Shown: positions 8,395 through 17,594, counted from the first letter of the stretch. The stretch is 64,000 nt of DNA from Nocardia mexicana NBRC 108244 (GCF_001613165.1 NZ_BDBV01000006.1:124001-188000); one strand, 5' to 3'. Program-made: numbers and translations. The notes: generated by a model from the letters alone, not told the origin.

Positions 8395-9560
8395 TGCGGC
8401 GAGTGCACAGCCAACCCAGGCCGGGCTGGCAGCGGATCACTCAGGATCAGGGCCTGGTCTTCGGCTCGCCCGGCCGCGATGTCAACGGGCATCCGCGGCC
8501 GTACTGGGACGAATCGGTGCACTACGAGTTCGACCTCGACGAAATCCTCGCCCTGGAGGCGCAGGTCGAGGTGCTGCATTCGATGTGCCTGCATGCCGCG
8601 GAACAGATCATCCTCACCGAGCGGTTCGCCGATTTCGGTCTGCCGCAATGGAGTTGGGAACCGATCAAGCAGTCCTGGCAGCGGTCGGACCCCTACGTCT
8701 ACGGCCGCTTCGATCTGCGTTACGACGGCCGCGGTCCGGCAAAGCTGCTGGAGTACAACGCCGATACCCCGACCTCGCTGCTCGAGGCGGGAATCGTGCA
8801 GTGGCACTGGCTGACCGACACCCACCCGGACGACGATCAGTGGAATTCGCTGCACGAGAAGCTCGTCGAGCGCTGGGCCGAACTGCGTGAGTCCCTGCCG
8901 ACCGGCGACCTGCACTTCACCTGGTCGGGCGCGGACGCCTCCGGCGAGGACAACGTCACCACCGCCTATATGCAGGAGACCGCCGCCGAGGCCGGATTCC
9001 ACACCGTGGCACTGCCGATCGAGGAGATCGGCTACGACACGGAGCTGGAGCGTTTCGTCGATCTGGCGGAGGCGCCGATCGAGTCGCTGTTCAAGCTGTA
9101 TCCGTGGGAGTGGGCCCTGGACGACGAGTTCGGCAAGCGCGTGGTCGACTCGCTGCCGGAGACGATGTGGGTAGAGCCGCTGTGGAAGGCGGTGCTGTCG
9201 AACAAGGCGCTGTTGGCGGTGCTGTGGGAGATGTATCCGGGCCACCCCAACCTGCTGCCCGCCTACATCGATGATCCGCACGAGCTCACCGAATACATCA
9301 AGAAACCCAAGCTCGGCCGCGAGGGCGCGAATATGACCATCGTCGGCGCCGGGATGGAGACCGCGACCGGCGGCGTGTACGGCGAGGAGGGCTTCGTCTA
9401 CCAGTTGCTCGATCCACTACCGGATTTCGACGGCATGCGCCCCGTGCTGGGCGCCTGGATCGTCGGCGACACCTCGGCGGGGCTGGGCATCCGGGAGACC
9501 CCGGGCCTGATCACCGACGACAGTTCCACCTTCGTCCCACACCGCATCCCGCAGCACTGA
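8394..9560 (+). CDS. Glutathionylspermidine-synthetase-like ATP-grasp enzyme (YgiC/YjfC type)
   Basis: The 388-residue protein matches the C-terminal synthetase domain of glutathionylspermidine synthetase, which joins a carboxylate to an amine using ATP. It lacks the amidase domain, as do E. coli YgiC and YjfC (about 386 residues). Typical blocks are YGRFDLRYDG, KLLEYNADTPTSLLEAG, EPLWKAVLSNKALLAVLWEM, KKPKLGREGANM and GAWIVGDTSAGLGIRE. The GTG start at 8394 shares one base with the previous stop, so the pair is probably co-translated. The real substrate is unknown. It may modify the preceding membrane protein or an envelope molecule. Confidence 0.9.
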   Translation: MRRVHSQPRPGWQRITQDQGLVFGSPGRDVNGHPRPYWDESVHYEFDLDEILALEAQVEVLHSMCLHAAEQIILTERFADFGLPQWSWEPIKQSWQRSDPYVYGRFDLRYDGRGPAKLLEYNADTPTSLLEAGIVQWHWLTDTHPDDDQWNSLHEKLVERWAELRESLPTGDLHFTWSGADASGEDNVTTAYMQETAAEAGFHTVALPIEEIGYDTELERFVDLAEAPIESLFKLYPWEWALDDEFGKRVVDSLPETMWVEPLWKAVLSNKALLAVLWEMYPGHPNLLPAYIDDPHELTEYIKKPKLGREGANMTIVGAGMETATGGVYGEEGFVYQLLDPLPDFDGMRPVLGAWIVGDTSAGLGIRETPGLITDDSSTFVPHRIPQH

Positions 9561-9591
9561 CACGCACCGAACCACACCTGGAGGACAATCC

Positions 9592-10044
9592 ATGACCACA
9601 CTTGCGCTCGAACCGGGGTATTGGGGGAATATCGGCCACGGCATCGGCTCCATCATCGCTTTCGCCGTCCTCGGCCTCGTCCTCATGCTGATCGGCTTCT
9701 TCGCCATCGACATCACCACGCCCGGCCCGCTGCGCCGGCTGGTCGCCTCCGGGAATCCGAACGCCGTCGTGGTCACCGCCTCCGGCATGGTGAGCATGGC
9801 GCTGATCGTGGTACTGGCCATCTACTCCTCGGCCGGAAAGCTGGCCGAGGGGCTCATCGCAGCAGCCTGCTGGGGCCTGGTCGGCATTGTCGCGCAGGTG
9901 ATTTCGGTGCGCGCTCTGGAATGGGTCGTCGGCCTGGACATCGACGACCTGCTGCACGCCGACACCTACAAGGTGCAGTCGTTGCTGGTGGCCGCCGCCC
10001 ACCTCGGCATCGGCATGGTCGTCGCGGTCGCCGTCCTGTACTGA
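9592..10044 (+). CDS. DUF350 family membrane protein (YjfL-like)
   Basis: The 150-residue protein has four hydrophobic helices: IGSIIAFAVLGLVLMLIGFFAI, a second containing MVSMALIVVLAIY, a third with AACWGLVGIVAQVI and a last LGIGMVVAVAVLY. The DUF350 hallmark of a repeated two-helix unit is visible. A good GGAGG lies before the ATG at 9592, 31 bases after the ATP-grasp gene. DUF350 genes repeatedly neighbour YgiC-like ATP-grasp and YgiB-like genes in proteobacteria, so this is the third member of a conserved cassette. Molecular function is not established. Confidence 0.88.
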   Translation: MTTLALEPGYWGNIGHGIGSIIAFAVLGLVLMLIGFFAIDITTPGPLRRLVASGNPNAVVVTASGMVSMALIVVLAIYSSAGKLAEGLIAAACWGLVGIVAQVISVRALEWVVGLDIDDLLHADTYKVQSLLVAAAHLGIGMVVAVAVLY

Positions 10045-10046
10045 GT

Positions 10047-11069
10047 TCAGGCGCCCGCGAACTCCAGCAGCTCGTCCACCGGCCAGGTGTTGATGATGCG
10101 TTCCGCCGCAACACCATTGGCCAGCGCGCGCTCGCATCCGTAACCCTGCCAATCCAATTGGCCGGGGGCGTGGGCGTCGGTGTCGACGGCGAAGTAGCAA
10201 TCCATCTCCACCGCCAGGCGCATCAGTCGGCTCGGCGGATCGCGGCGCTCCGGACGGCTGTTGATCTCCACCGCGGTGCCGTAGCGGCGGCACGCCTCGA
10301 ACACCACCTCGGCGTCGAACTGCGATTCCGGCCGGATGCCGCGTTCGCCGGTCACCAACCGGCCGGTGCAGTGGCCCAGGACGTCCACGTTCGGGTCGGC
10401 CACCGCGTACACCATGCGCCGCGTCATCGTGGCACTGTCGGCGCGCAGCTTGGAATGCACACTGGCGACGACGATATCGAGCCGCGCCAGCAGGTCGGCC
10501 CGCTGGTCCAGGGTGCCGTCGTCGAGGATGTCGACCTCGATGCCGGTGAGGATGCGGAACGGCGCCAGCTCCTCGTTCAGCCTCGCCACCACGTCGAGCT
10601 GGCGGCGCAGCCGGTCGGCGGACAGCCCGTTGGCGACGGTCAGCCGCGGCGAATGATCGGTCAGCGCGCAGTACTCGTGGCCCAGTGCGGCGGCCGTGCG
10701 CATCATCTCCTCGATCGGGCTGCCGCCATCGGACCAGTCCGAATGGGTGTGTAGATCACCCCGCAGCAGCTTGCGCAGCGGTGCCCCGTCCGGCGCGATC
10801 GGCTTTGCCGCCGTACGCAATTCGGCCAGCTTGTCCGGCAACTGTCCGGCGGAAGCCTGCGTGATCACGTCTGCGGTCTTCGGGCCGATTCCCGAAATCT
10901 CTTGCCAGCCACCGTTTCTCCGGTAGCCGTCGTACTGTTCCGGCGACAGGTCGGCCACGATGTCGGCCGCCCGCCGGTAGGCCTTCACCCGATGCGTCTG
11001 CGCCCGGGAGCGCTCCATCCAGAAGGCGATCTCCCGCAGCAGGTAGGAGACCTGCTCCTGTTGGGCCAC
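10047..11069 (-). CDS. PHP-domain phosphoesterase with helix-hairpin-helix (PolX-like)
   Basis: The 340-residue protein starts with GTG at 11069, which shares one base with the stop of the upstream gene (TAGTG). The N-terminal 90 residues carry helical repeats and an HhH motif (EISGIGPKTADVI), as in the polymerase-beta-like PolX family. From about residue 103 the PHP domain shows DLHTHSDWSDG, LTDHSPRL, EVDIL, ASVHSK and TDAHAPG, all metal ligands. No polymerase domain is present. It could be a phosphoesterase acting in DNA repair or on small phosphate esters; the exact substrate is unknown. Confidence 0.85.
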   Translation of the reverse strand: MAQQEQVSYLLREIAFWMERSRAQTHRVKAYRRAADIVADLSPEQYDGYRRNGGWQEISGIGPKTADVITQASAGQLPDKLAELRTAAKPIAPDGAPLRKLLRGDLHTHSDWSDGGSPIEEMMRTAAALGHEYCALTDHSPRLTVANGLSADRLRRQLDVVARLNEELAPFRILTGIEVDILDDGTLDQRADLLARLDIVVASVHSKLRADSATMTRRMVYAVADPNVDVLGHCTGRLVTGERGIRPESQFDAEVVFEACRRYGTAVEINSRPERRDPPSRLMRLAVEMDCYFAVDTDAHAPGQLDWQGYGCERALANGVAAERIINTWPVDELLEFAGA

Positions 11070-11650
11070 TAGCGAATCCGAACGTATTTCACGAAGGCCA
11101 CACCGTCCTCGAAGACCCGGCTGGTCAGCACTCGGAACCGGGCCGGTTCGGGCAGCTGCGCGCCCGCGCCGAACAGCGGGCGGCCGCGCCCCAGCACGAT
11201 CGGGTACAGCTTGAGGAACACCTGGTCGATCTCCGGCAGCAGTGCCTGGGCGAGCTCGCCGCCGCCGCACAGCCAGATGCCGAGCCCGGTCTCGCGCTTG
11301 AGTTCCCGCACCCGCTCGAGCGGATCGCCGGAGACGAGTTCGACGTCGGGGTCCGGGCGCTCGGGCAGGGTCGTGGACACCACCACCTGCCGCAGATGCG
11401 CGTATGGACTCGACGTCCCGGTCCGGACGCCGAAGTCGTGGGTCTTGCGGCCCATCAGCACGGTGTCGAAGTAGCTGCCGACCTTGTCGATGCCCAGCGA
11501 CTCGCGCACCTTCGTCGGCAGGGTCTCCGGGTACTGCGCCGTGATCGCCGGGCCGTGGTCGCCTCCGACCGGGAAGAAATCGACCGAACCGTCCTCGGTG
11601 GCGATGAAGCCATCGATGGTCGATGCGACGTAGTAGGTCAGCTTGCGCAT
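11069..11650 (-). CDS. Dihydrofolate reductase fold (RibD C-terminal type) protein
   Basis: The 193-residue protein shows the RibD-C/DHFR-like NADPH-binding pattern: KLTYYVASTIDGFIA at the start, VLMGRKTHDFG, and LGIWLCGGGELAQALLP as the nucleotide loop, then DQVFLKLYPIVLGRGRPLFG. Many actinobacterial paralogues are oxidoreductases of unknown substrate rather than true folate enzymes. It is translationally linked to the PHP gene by a one-base overlap. Confidence 0.85.
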   Translation of the reverse strand: MRKLTYYVASTIDGFIATEDGSVDFFPVGGDHGPAITAQYPETLPTKVRESLGIDKVGSYFDTVLMGRKTHDFGVRTGTSSPYAHLRQVVVSTTLPERPDPDVELVSGDPLERVRELKRETGLGIWLCGGGELAQALLPEIDQVFLKLYPIVLGRGRPLFGAGAQLPEPARFRVLTSRVFEDGVAFVKYVRIR

Positions 11651-11723
11651 GCCCCCGCCTCTCCGCGTGTCCTGCCGGTAGTGAGTGCTATCGACGTTAC
11701 CGCGAATTCTGTTGTCACCGTGG

Positions 11724-12581
11724 TCAGCCGCGCGGCCTGGGCTGGCAGCGCGGGCAGGAGAACGACGAGCGGTTCATGAACTTCTCGCGCCGCATCGGCG
11801 CCCCGCAGCGGCGGCACGGCTCGTCCTCGCGGCCGTAGGCGGCCAGGGCGCGCTCGAAGTAGCCGGATTGACCGTTGACGTTGACATACAGCGCGTCGAA
11901 GGAGGTGCCGCCCGCCTGCAGCGCCTCGCTCATCACCGCCCGCACCTCGGTCAGCAGGCCGTGCAGGGCGGGCTTGGTGAGCTTGGCGGCGACCCGTTCA
12001 CCGTGGATGCGGGCGCGCCACAGCGCCTCGTCGGCATAGATGTTGCCGATGCCGGACACCACGGTCTGATCCAGCAGCACCCGCTTGATCTCGGACTGCT
12101 TCGCCTTCAGCGCCCGGACCACCGCATCGGCGTCGAAGCGGGGATCGAGCGGGTCCCGGCCGATGTGGGCCACCGCCTCCGGCACCGCGGTGCCGTCGAC
12201 CTCGACGAGCCGGTGCAGCGCCCAGCCGCCGAAGGTGCGCTGATCGATGAACCGCAGCTGCGCGCCCGAATCAAGGACTGCGACGATATGCGCGTGCTTC
12301 TCCAGCGGCGCATCGGCGGGCTGCACCAGCATCTGACCGCTCATTCCGAGATGCACGACCAGCGACGTCTCCGGGTCGTCGAAGGTCAGCCACAGGAATT
12401 TGCCTCGGCGCTGGGCGGATTCGACCCGCAGCCCGGCCAGCTGCGCCGCGAGATGGTCGCCACCGAGCGGGTGGCGGCGCACCGAACGCGGATGCTTGAC
12501 GGTGACGGATTCGATGACACTGCCGACCACATGCTCGGCAAGGCCGCGTCGGACGACCTCGACCTCGGGAAGCTCAGGCAC
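11724..12581 (-). CDS. mutM: Formamidopyrimidine-DNA glycosylase
   Basis: MutM (Fpg) removes 8-oxoguanine and formamidopyrimidines from DNA. The 285-residue protein begins [14 protein letters not shown] with the catalytic Pro1 and Glu2, has the conserved Lys in RRGKFLWL, the helix-two-turn-helix region ([20 protein letters not shown]), and the C-terminal zinc finger with CRRCGAPM and CPRC. It lies downstream of rnc on the same strand, as in mycobacteria, probably as part of one transcription unit. Confidence 0.97.
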   Translation of the reverse strand: MPELPEVEVVRRGLAEHVVGSVIESVTVKHPRSVRRHPLGGDHLAAQLAGLRVESAQRRGKFLWLTFDDPETSLVVHLGMSGQMLVQPADAPLEKHAHIVAVLDSGAQLRFIDQRTFGGWALHRLVEVDGTAVPEAVAHIGRDPLDPRFDADAVVRALKAKQSEIKRVLLDQTVVSGIGNIYADEALWRARIHGERVAAKLTKPALHGLLTEVRAVMSEALQAGGTSFDALYVNVNGQSGYFERALAAYGREDEPCRRCGAPMRREKFMNRSSFSCPRCQPRPRG

Positions 12582-12661
12582 CGCGATACTCCTTAGAATC
12601 GCTCACCAGTGTAGAAACGGCCACCGACAGAAATGGCCGAGCGCGCCGAGGCGCGGACGAA

Positions 12662-13399
12662 TCAGACGCCGCCGTTCAGCGACTGCCAGGCGGCCCCCGC
12701 GGCCTTCTGCTCCGCTTCCTTCTTCGACCTGCCGACGCCCGTGCCGTACGCCTGGCCGCCGACCACGGCGGTCGCGGTGAATTCCTTGTCGTGATCCGGG
12801 CCGGTCGAGGTGATCTCGTAGCTGGGCACGCCGATACCGCGCTCGGCGGTCAGCTCCTGCAGGCTCGTCTTCCAGTCGAGCCCGGCGCCCATGCGGGGAC
12901 CGCGCTCGAGCAGATCGGCGAACAGGCGCAGCACCACACTGCGCGCGACGTCGATTCCGTGCTCCAGGTGCACCGCACCCAGCAGCGACTCCATGCCGTC
13001 GGCGAGAATGCTCGGCTTGTCGCGGCCCCCGGTCAGCTCCTCGCCCTTGCCGAGCAGCAGGTGGCGACCCAGGCCGCCGGGGCCGAGATCGCGGGCGACC
13101 TCCGCCAGGGCGTGCATGTTCACCACGCTCGCGCGGAGCTTGGCCAGCTCGCCCTCGGACTTCTCCGGATGCTCCAGGTACAGGCGCTCGGTGATGCTCA
13201 GGCCGAGCACCGAGTCGCCGAGGAACTCCAGTCGTTCGTTGGTCGGCAGGCCGCCGTTCTCGTAGGCGTAAGACCGGTGGGTGAGCGCGAGCCGGAGCAG
13301 ATCCGGGCGCACGTCGACGCCGAGTGCCTCGAGCAGAGGGCTGTGATCAGCGGCTTCGCCTACGGCGAGAGCGTCTGCTCCGTCCTTGCTGGCGGTCAC
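12662..13399 (-). CDS. rnc: Ribonuclease III
   Basis: RNase III cleaves double-stranded RNA in rRNA maturation and mRNA decay. The 245 residues show the signature [14 protein letters not shown] with the catalytic Asp, the metal-binding Glu in [16 protein letters not shown], and a C-terminal dsRNA-binding domain ([12 protein letters not shown], then [15 protein letters not shown]). The start is GTG at 13399. It sits between rpmF and mutM in the conserved actinobacterial yceD-rpmF-rnc-mutM order. Confidence 0.97.
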   Translation of the reverse strand: MTASKDGADALAVGEAADHSPLLEALGVDVRPDLLRLALTHRSYAYENGGLPTNERLEFLGDSVLGLSITERLYLEHPEKSEGELAKLRASVVNMHALAEVARDLGPGGLGRHLLLGKGEELTGGRDKPSILADGMESLLGAVHLEHGIDVARSVVLRLFADLLERGPRMGAGLDWKTSLQELTAERGIGVPSYEITSTGPDHDKEFTATAVVGGQAYGTGVGRSKKEAEQKAAGAAWQSLNGGV

Positions 13400-13421
13400 G
13401 TTCGGCTACCGGGCTATGCGA

Positions 13422-13604
13422 TCAGACAGCGGAGGTGACCTGGCGGCCCTTGTACGTGCCGCAGTTGGGGCACGCGATGTGCGGCAGCGTCTTCTGACCG
13501 CAAGCCCGGTTCGGGCAGGTGATCAGGGTCGGCGCGGTGGCCTTCCACTGGCTGCGCCGCGAGCGGGTGTTGGCACGAGACATCCGGCGCTTCGGAACGG
13601 CCAC
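13422..13604 (-). CDS. rpmF: 50S ribosomal protein L32
   Basis: The 60-residue basic protein begins [20 protein letters not shown] and has a four-cysteine zinc ribbon (CPNRACGQ and CPNCG), so it is the zinc-binding form of L32. The start follows the yceD stop by only two bases, the usual yceD-rpmF pair. Its stop lies 22 bases from the rnc start. Confidence 0.98.
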   Translation of the reverse strand: MAVPKRRMSRANTRSRRSQWKATAPTLITCPNRACGQKTLPHIACPNCGTYKGRQVTSAV

Positions 13605-13606
13605 GA

Positions 13607-14287
13607 CTACTTCTCCTCTGTTCTGGAACTTGCCGAGCCGTTGCGGCCCGCAAGAGATCGGTCTTCGTCTGATTCTGCGGCGGTGCCCTCGGCACCGGTG
13701 CCGGGTGCCTCGGCCGCGAAATTCGCGAGCCCGGCCCAGCGGGGGTCCAGTATCTCATGCTTGTGATCCGGACCTGCAATCGCCATCCGCACACCGCATT
13801 CCGGGCACAGTCCGGCGCAGTCGGGCTCGCACAGCGGCTGCAGCGGCAGCGCCAGGCCGACGGCGTCGACGACCACCGGTTTCAGATCGATCATGTCGTC
13901 GATCAGCCGGTAGACCTCGTCGTCCTCGGTGGTCTGCTCGGTGGCGCTGTCCGGGTAGGCGAACAGCTCCGTCAGCTGCAGTTCGATCTCGTCGGTGAAC
14001 GGCTCCAGACAGCGCGAGCACTCGCCCGACACCGGCGCGAACACCGCACCGGTGACAAGGACGCCCTCGGAGACGGCCTGCAGCGTCAGGTCGAGCTCGA
14101 CCTCGCCGCCGACGGGGACGGCGACCATGTCCAGGCCGATCCGCTCCGTCACGGGCACGGTGCGCTGCACCTGCCGTATCGAACCGGGTGCGCGTCCGAG
14201 GCTGCGCGTGTCCAGCACGAAGCCCGCGTCGGTCTGACGACGACGCGAACCGGAACCGGATTCGGCGGGCATCACGAACTCACTCAC
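13607..14287 (-). CDS. yceD: YceD family (DUF177) protein
   Basis: YceD proteins are linked to 23S rRNA accumulation and almost always precede rpmF. The 226-residue protein has the DUF177 hallmarks: [24 protein letters not shown], and the cysteine cluster [13 protein letters not shown]. The C-terminus (about residues 190-226) is an acidic, Ser/Ala/Gly-rich extension. The start is GTG at 14287 ([11 protein letters not shown]). Co-transcription with rpmF and rnc is likely from spacing. Confidence 0.92.
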   Translation of the reverse strand: MSEFVMPAESGSGSRRRQTDAGFVLDTRSLGRAPGSIRQVQRTVPVTERIGLDMVAVPVGGEVELDLTLQAVSEGVLVTGAVFAPVSGECSRCLEPFTDEIELQLTELFAYPDSATEQTTEDDEVYRLIDDMIDLKPVVVDAVGLALPLQPLCEPDCAGLCPECGVRMAIAGPDHKHEILDPRWAGLANFAAEAPGTGAEGTAAESDEDRSLAGRNGSASSRTEEK

Positions 14288-14358
14288 GATCGGGTGTGGG
14301 ATTTGGGCAACCAGTCAACAGTACGCGACCGGGTGGTGCGGACCCAAACCGGCCGGGA

Positions 14359-15105
14359 TCAGCGGCGGAACTCCGTGGCGTAGTCCGGGACGCCCGCGCC
14401 GGAGCGCAGCTGCTGGCGGCCGCGGCCTACCGTCCGCAGGGCGCCGTGCAGCGTCTCCTCGAAGTCGGCCAGCTGGCCGTCGACGTAGTGGTCGCACTCC
14501 TCGCGCAGCCGGTCCGATTCGGCCTGCGCGGAGTCGATGAGGCGGGCCGATTCCACATGCGCGGCGCGCACCACCTCGGTCTGCGATACCAGGCGCTCCT
14601 GTTCGGCGCGGCCGTCGGCGACCGACCGGTCGTAGGACGACTGCCCGGCCGCGATCATCCGCTCGGATTCGGTCCGCGCCCGGCCGGTGACCGCCTCGAA
14701 TTCGGCCTTGCCGTCGGCGACCACCCGATCGGCCTCGGCCTGCGCGGTCGCGACCAGGTGGTCGGCGTGGGCGCCGGCCTCGGCCACCATCCGGTCGGCG
14801 TGCGCCTTGGCGTCGGCCAGGATCCGGTCGGCCTCCTCGCGGGCCGCGGTGACGGTCTGCTTGGCCTCGTCGTCGGCGGTGGTGACGGTGGTCTCAGCGG
14901 TCGAGCGGGCATCCGAGACGATCTTGTCGCGATGATCCAGCACGTCCTGGGCGTCGTCGAGTTCGCCGGGCAGCGCGTCACGTACGTCGTCGAGCAGCTC
15001 GAGGACCTCGCCGCGCGGGACGATGCAGTTGCGCGTCGGCGGGATGCCGCGCGCCTCCTCCACGATCGCGACCAGTTCGTCGAGTGCTTCGAATACGCGG
15101 TACAT
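14359..15105 (-). CDS. sepIVA: SepIVA-type DivIVA family cell-division protein
   Basis: The 248-residue protein opens with MYRVFEALDELVAIVEEARG and then the motif GEVLELLDDVRDALPGELDDAQDVLDHRD. A long Ala/Glu/Asp-rich coiled coil follows (about residues 60-220). It matches mycobacterial SepIVA (Rv2927c), a DivIVA-domain protein that supports septation and polar growth, and occupies the same place upstream of yceD. Its start ATG lies at 15105. It acts in the cytoplasm at the division site or subpolar region. Confidence 0.9.
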   Translation of the reverse strand: MYRVFEALDELVAIVEEARGIPPTRNCIVPRGEVLELLDDVRDALPGELDDAQDVLDHRDKIVSDARSTAETTVTTADDEAKQTVTAAREEADRILADAKAHADRMVAEAGAHADHLVATAQAEADRVVADGKAEFEAVTGRARTESERMIAAGQSSYDRSVADGRAEQERLVSQTEVVRAAHVESARLIDSAQAESDRLREECDHYVDGQLADFEETLHGALRTVGRGRQQLRSGAGVPDYATEFRR

Positions 15106-15351
15106 CCTGCTGACCCCACTCTCCTACCGAACTCTCACGACGGAGACCGCCGTCTGGCCTTCTTGCAGCCTGGGCCCAGTGTGCCCCTCGTCACGATCAT
15201 CTGCCCAGTTCACCCGCGGTGTGTCGTGGGTGTGTTTCCAACGCCACAGAAATCAAGTGGAGGATTTCCCTCCACTTGGTGTTATCTTTTTACTGAGCGG
15301 TAGACCAGTCGGGCCGCGGAACAATCTGCGCCCGGCGATGTTGGATCGGAA
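15106..15351. other. Divergent intergenic region sepIVA / GtrA-like gene
   Basis: These 246 bases separate sepIVA (minus) from the GtrA-like gene (plus) and must hold both promoters. The segment 15270-15300 is unusually T-rich (GTTATCTTTTTACTG) for this genome. No coding frame with family support or clear dyad was seen. Confidence 0.4.
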
Positions 15352-16176
15352 ATGACAATGGCTGTCCTGTATCCGGTACTGAAGGGCCCGGGGGCGAACA
15401 CCCCGCCCGGCCCTGGCATACCCGTGCAGTCCGACGGCAAAACCGCTGGACAGTCCGCCGATTCCGGCCGTTCTCCCTATCATTGGCTCATCTGGTTGGG
15501 CATGGGTTTGACCGTGCCACCGCCCGACGTCTTCCGGATGCCGTTGCGTCCGGCGGATTCTCCCGCCGCGAGTGACAGCCGCAAGCCGTCCCTGCTGTCC
15601 CGGCTGGTGACCGGGCAGTTGTCTCGCGGCCGGGCCAGGCATCTGCCCACGGGATCCGAGCCCATCATCTCCGGCGCGACCGCCGAGACGCCGCGCACCG
15701 GGTCCGTCACCGTCCTGCTGCCGGAGGAATCGACCGCCGACGGCCCGCGCACGGCGCGACGGGCGCTCGGGCAGCTGGGCGCCTACCTGCGCGGCGACAA
15801 GTGGCTGCCGCAGCTGATCCGGTTCGCGCTGGTGGGCGGCCTCAGCAATATCGGCTACTTCCTGCTGTTCCTCGCCTTCTACGGCGGCGGTGCGCAGCTG
15901 GCCAACCTCGCCGGTTCCATCGTGAGTACCGCACTGGCCAACGAGCTGCACCGGCGACTCACCTTCCACGCCGCCGACCGCGTCGGCTGGATCACCGCCC
16001 AGCTCGAGGGCGGCGGCCTGGCGCTGGCCGGTCTCGCGATCACCTCGGCCGCCCTCGCCGTGCTCGACTTCGTCGCGCCCGGCATGAGCGATATCGCCGA
16101 GGCCCTTGCCGTCATCGCCATCGCGGCCGCCGTCGGCACCCTCCGCTTCCTCACCCTGCGCCTCTGGGTCTTCTGA
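15352..16176 (+). CDS. GtrA-like four-helix membrane protein with long N-terminal extension
   Basis: The last 125 residues or so have the GtrA pattern: WLPQLIRFALVGGLSNIGYFLLFLAFY, then ANLAGSIVSTALANELHRRLTFH, and two more helices ending TLRFLTLRLWVF. GtrA proteins are thought to move lipid-linked sugars for cell-surface polysaccharide synthesis. From ATG 15352 the product is 274 residues, so about 140 Pro/Ser/Arg-rich residues precede the membrane part, which is unusual for the family. A downstream start is possible. Palindromic element A begins 10 bases after the stop. Confidence 0.8.
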   Translation: MTMAVLYPVLKGPGANTPPGPGIPVQSDGKTAGQSADSGRSPYHWLIWLGMGLTVPPPDVFRMPLRPADSPAASDSRKPSLLSRLVTGQLSRGRARHLPTGSEPIISGATAETPRTGSVTVLLPEESTADGPRTARRALGQLGAYLRGDKWLPQLIRFALVGGLSNIGYFLLFLAFYGGGAQLANLAGSIVSTALANELHRRLTFHAADRVGWITAQLEGGGLALAGLAITSAALAVLDFVAPGMSDIAEALAVIAIAAAVGTLRFLTLRLWVF

Positions 16177-16185
16177 GCACCAGCC

Positions 16186-16263
16186 TTCCCGCACCCCTTG
16201 CGCGTTCCCGCACCGCCTACAGAGCCCTGCAACCTGTGCGGGAACAGACAAGGGGTGCGGGAA
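16186..16263. repeat. Nested palindromic element, copy A
   Basis: The outer arms TTCCCGCACCCCTTG (16186-16200) and CAAGGGGTGCGGGAA (16249-16263) are a perfect 15-bp inverted repeat. The inner arms TTCCCGCAC (16205-16213) and GTGCGGGAA (16236-16244) are also perfect, so each side carries two direct copies of one motif. Related copies lie at 17595-17667 and 20727-20796. It could fold into a long hairpin and end transcription of the GtrA-like gene, but recurrence points to a dispersed repeat family. Confidence 0.85.
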
Positions 16264-16507
16264 AAAGCTGGTCAAGCGAGTAAGGAACCGGGTGGGAGTA
16301 CCCCGCGTCCAATCTGAGCAAACGCTGTTTGCCGAGGATTCGATGTGGAGGTTGCGCAATGAAGCATTGCAGGGGATGTCGCACGTCGTGGCGGAACGGG
16401 CTCAGCCCGGATATCTCACGGACCCGGCCGACGGCCCGGCCCGTCGAATTGTGTGAAGGCTTCACCTCGCTGCGAACGCGGCGGCCGCGGACCGATCGCG
16501 AGCCCGA
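16264..16507. other. Intergenic stretch without a supported gene
   Basis: No frame here has family support. A small hairpin GCAATG-AAG-CATTGC occurs at 16357-16371. The region should carry the promoter of the AbiEi-like gene, whose ATG at 16508 has no obvious ribosome-binding site. Confidence 0.4.
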
Positions 16508-17566
16508 ATGACGGCCCCGGACGAATCACCTCGCGACGAGGTGTTCCCCGGGCCGTGGACGCGGTGCGTCTCCGCCGAGGACGGGTGCGACAACACCCGC
16601 ATCCGGCGACGGAAAGAGATCGTCCGGAACGGCGTCACCGACGGCGAGATCCGCCGGCGCTGCGCCGGTGGACAGTGGCGGCGGGTCCGGCGCGGCGCCT
16701 ACACCGATGAGGAGGCATTCGCGGGACTGGATGCGATGGCTCGACACCGGATACTCGCGGATGCCGTGCTGCCCGGCCTGTCCGCCGACGCCATCCTCAG
16801 CCACCAGTCGGCGGCGGTGATGTATGGGGCGCCCGTATGGGTAGCGCTGCTGCGGCGCGTCGACGTCACGCGGAACCGACGCAACGGCGGCCGGATCCGG
16901 CCGGACGTCAAGGTGCACTGCGCGCCGATCGACATGGTGGCCGAGCTGGACGGATTCGTCCTGACCACCCCCGCCCGCACCATCGTCGACCTGGCCCGCA
17001 CCGCACCCTTCGAGGCAGCCGTTGTCGCGGGCGACGCGCTGGCCCGCGAATACGGTGTTGTCGCAAGCGATCTGGCGATGGAACTGGAACTGGCAAAACG
17101 TCGGCACGGGATGGCCGCGGCGCGCCGAGTGGTGCAGTTCCTCGATCCGCACAGCGAGAGCGTGGGCGAGTCTCGCAGCCGGGTGATGCTGCGGCGGCTC
17201 GACCTGCCCATGCCGCAGTCGCAGGGTGACGTCTACAGCGGTGGCGGCCGGATGCTGGGCCGAGTCGACTTCTATTACGGCGAGACGGGCGTGGTCGGCG
17301 AGTTCGACGGACGCATCAAGTACGGACGCCTGCTCCAGCCCGGCGAGGCCCCCGGCGACGCGGTCTTCGCCGAAAAGAAGCGAGAGGATGCCTTGCGCAG
17401 CAACGGCTTCCAGGTGGTGCGCTGGACCTGGGACGAGCTCCCCACCGGCGAGGTCGCCACCCGCCTCCGCGCCGCCCACACCCGAGCCCAGCACATCCGC
17501 CCCGACGGCTTCATCTGCCAGGCCCCTCTCCCGAAACCCAAACCCCTATCCCTCAGGAGGCTCTGA
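16508..17566 (+). CDS. AbiEi-like winged-helix protein with Vsr/DUF559-type nuclease-like C-terminus
   Basis: The 352-residue protein resembles the abundant actinobacterial proteins annotated as type IV toxin-antitoxin AbiEi-family. The N-terminus has a DNA-binding-like helix region (TDGEIRRRCAGGQWRRVRRGAYTDEE) and LSHQSAAVMYG. The middle has TTPARTIVDLARTAPFEAAVVAGDALAR. The C-terminus has a PD-(D/E)xK-like pattern (GRVDFYY, GVVGEFDGRIKYGR, REDALRSNGFQVVRWTW). No AbiEii toxin gene is adjacent, so a toxin-antitoxin role is not supported. Palindromic elements A and B flank it. A role in DNA binding or defence is inference. Confidence 0.8.
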   Translation: MTAPDESPRDEVFPGPWTRCVSAEDGCDNTRIRRRKEIVRNGVTDGEIRRRCAGGQWRRVRRGAYTDEEAFAGLDAMARHRILADAVLPGLSADAILSHQSAAVMYGAPVWVALLRRVDVTRNRRNGGRIRPDVKVHCAPIDMVAELDGFVLTTPARTIVDLARTAPFEAAVVAGDALAREYGVVASDLAMELELAKRRHGMAAARRVVQFLDPHSESVGESRSRVMLRRLDLPMPQSQGDVYSGGGRMLGRVDFYYGETGVVGEFDGRIKYGRLLQPGEAPGDAVFAEKKREDALRSNGFQVVRWTWDELPTGEVATRLRAAHTRAQHIRPDGFICQAPLPKPKPLSLRRL

Positions 17567-17594
17567 ACCTCTCCCCCGCGGGCACGGAAACTCG

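Noticed and set aside
11070..11270. N-terminal extension of the PHP-domain protein
   Set aside because: The open frame continues into the dihydrofolate-reductase-fold gene, but the translation there is Arg/Pro/Gly-rich shadow sequence. The GTG at 11069 with TAGTG coupling is the sensible start.
16508..17566. Complete AbiE toxin-antitoxin system
   Set aside because: Only an AbiEi-like protein is present; the neighbours are a GtrA-like gene and coaD, and no AbiEii nucleotidyltransferase is seen.
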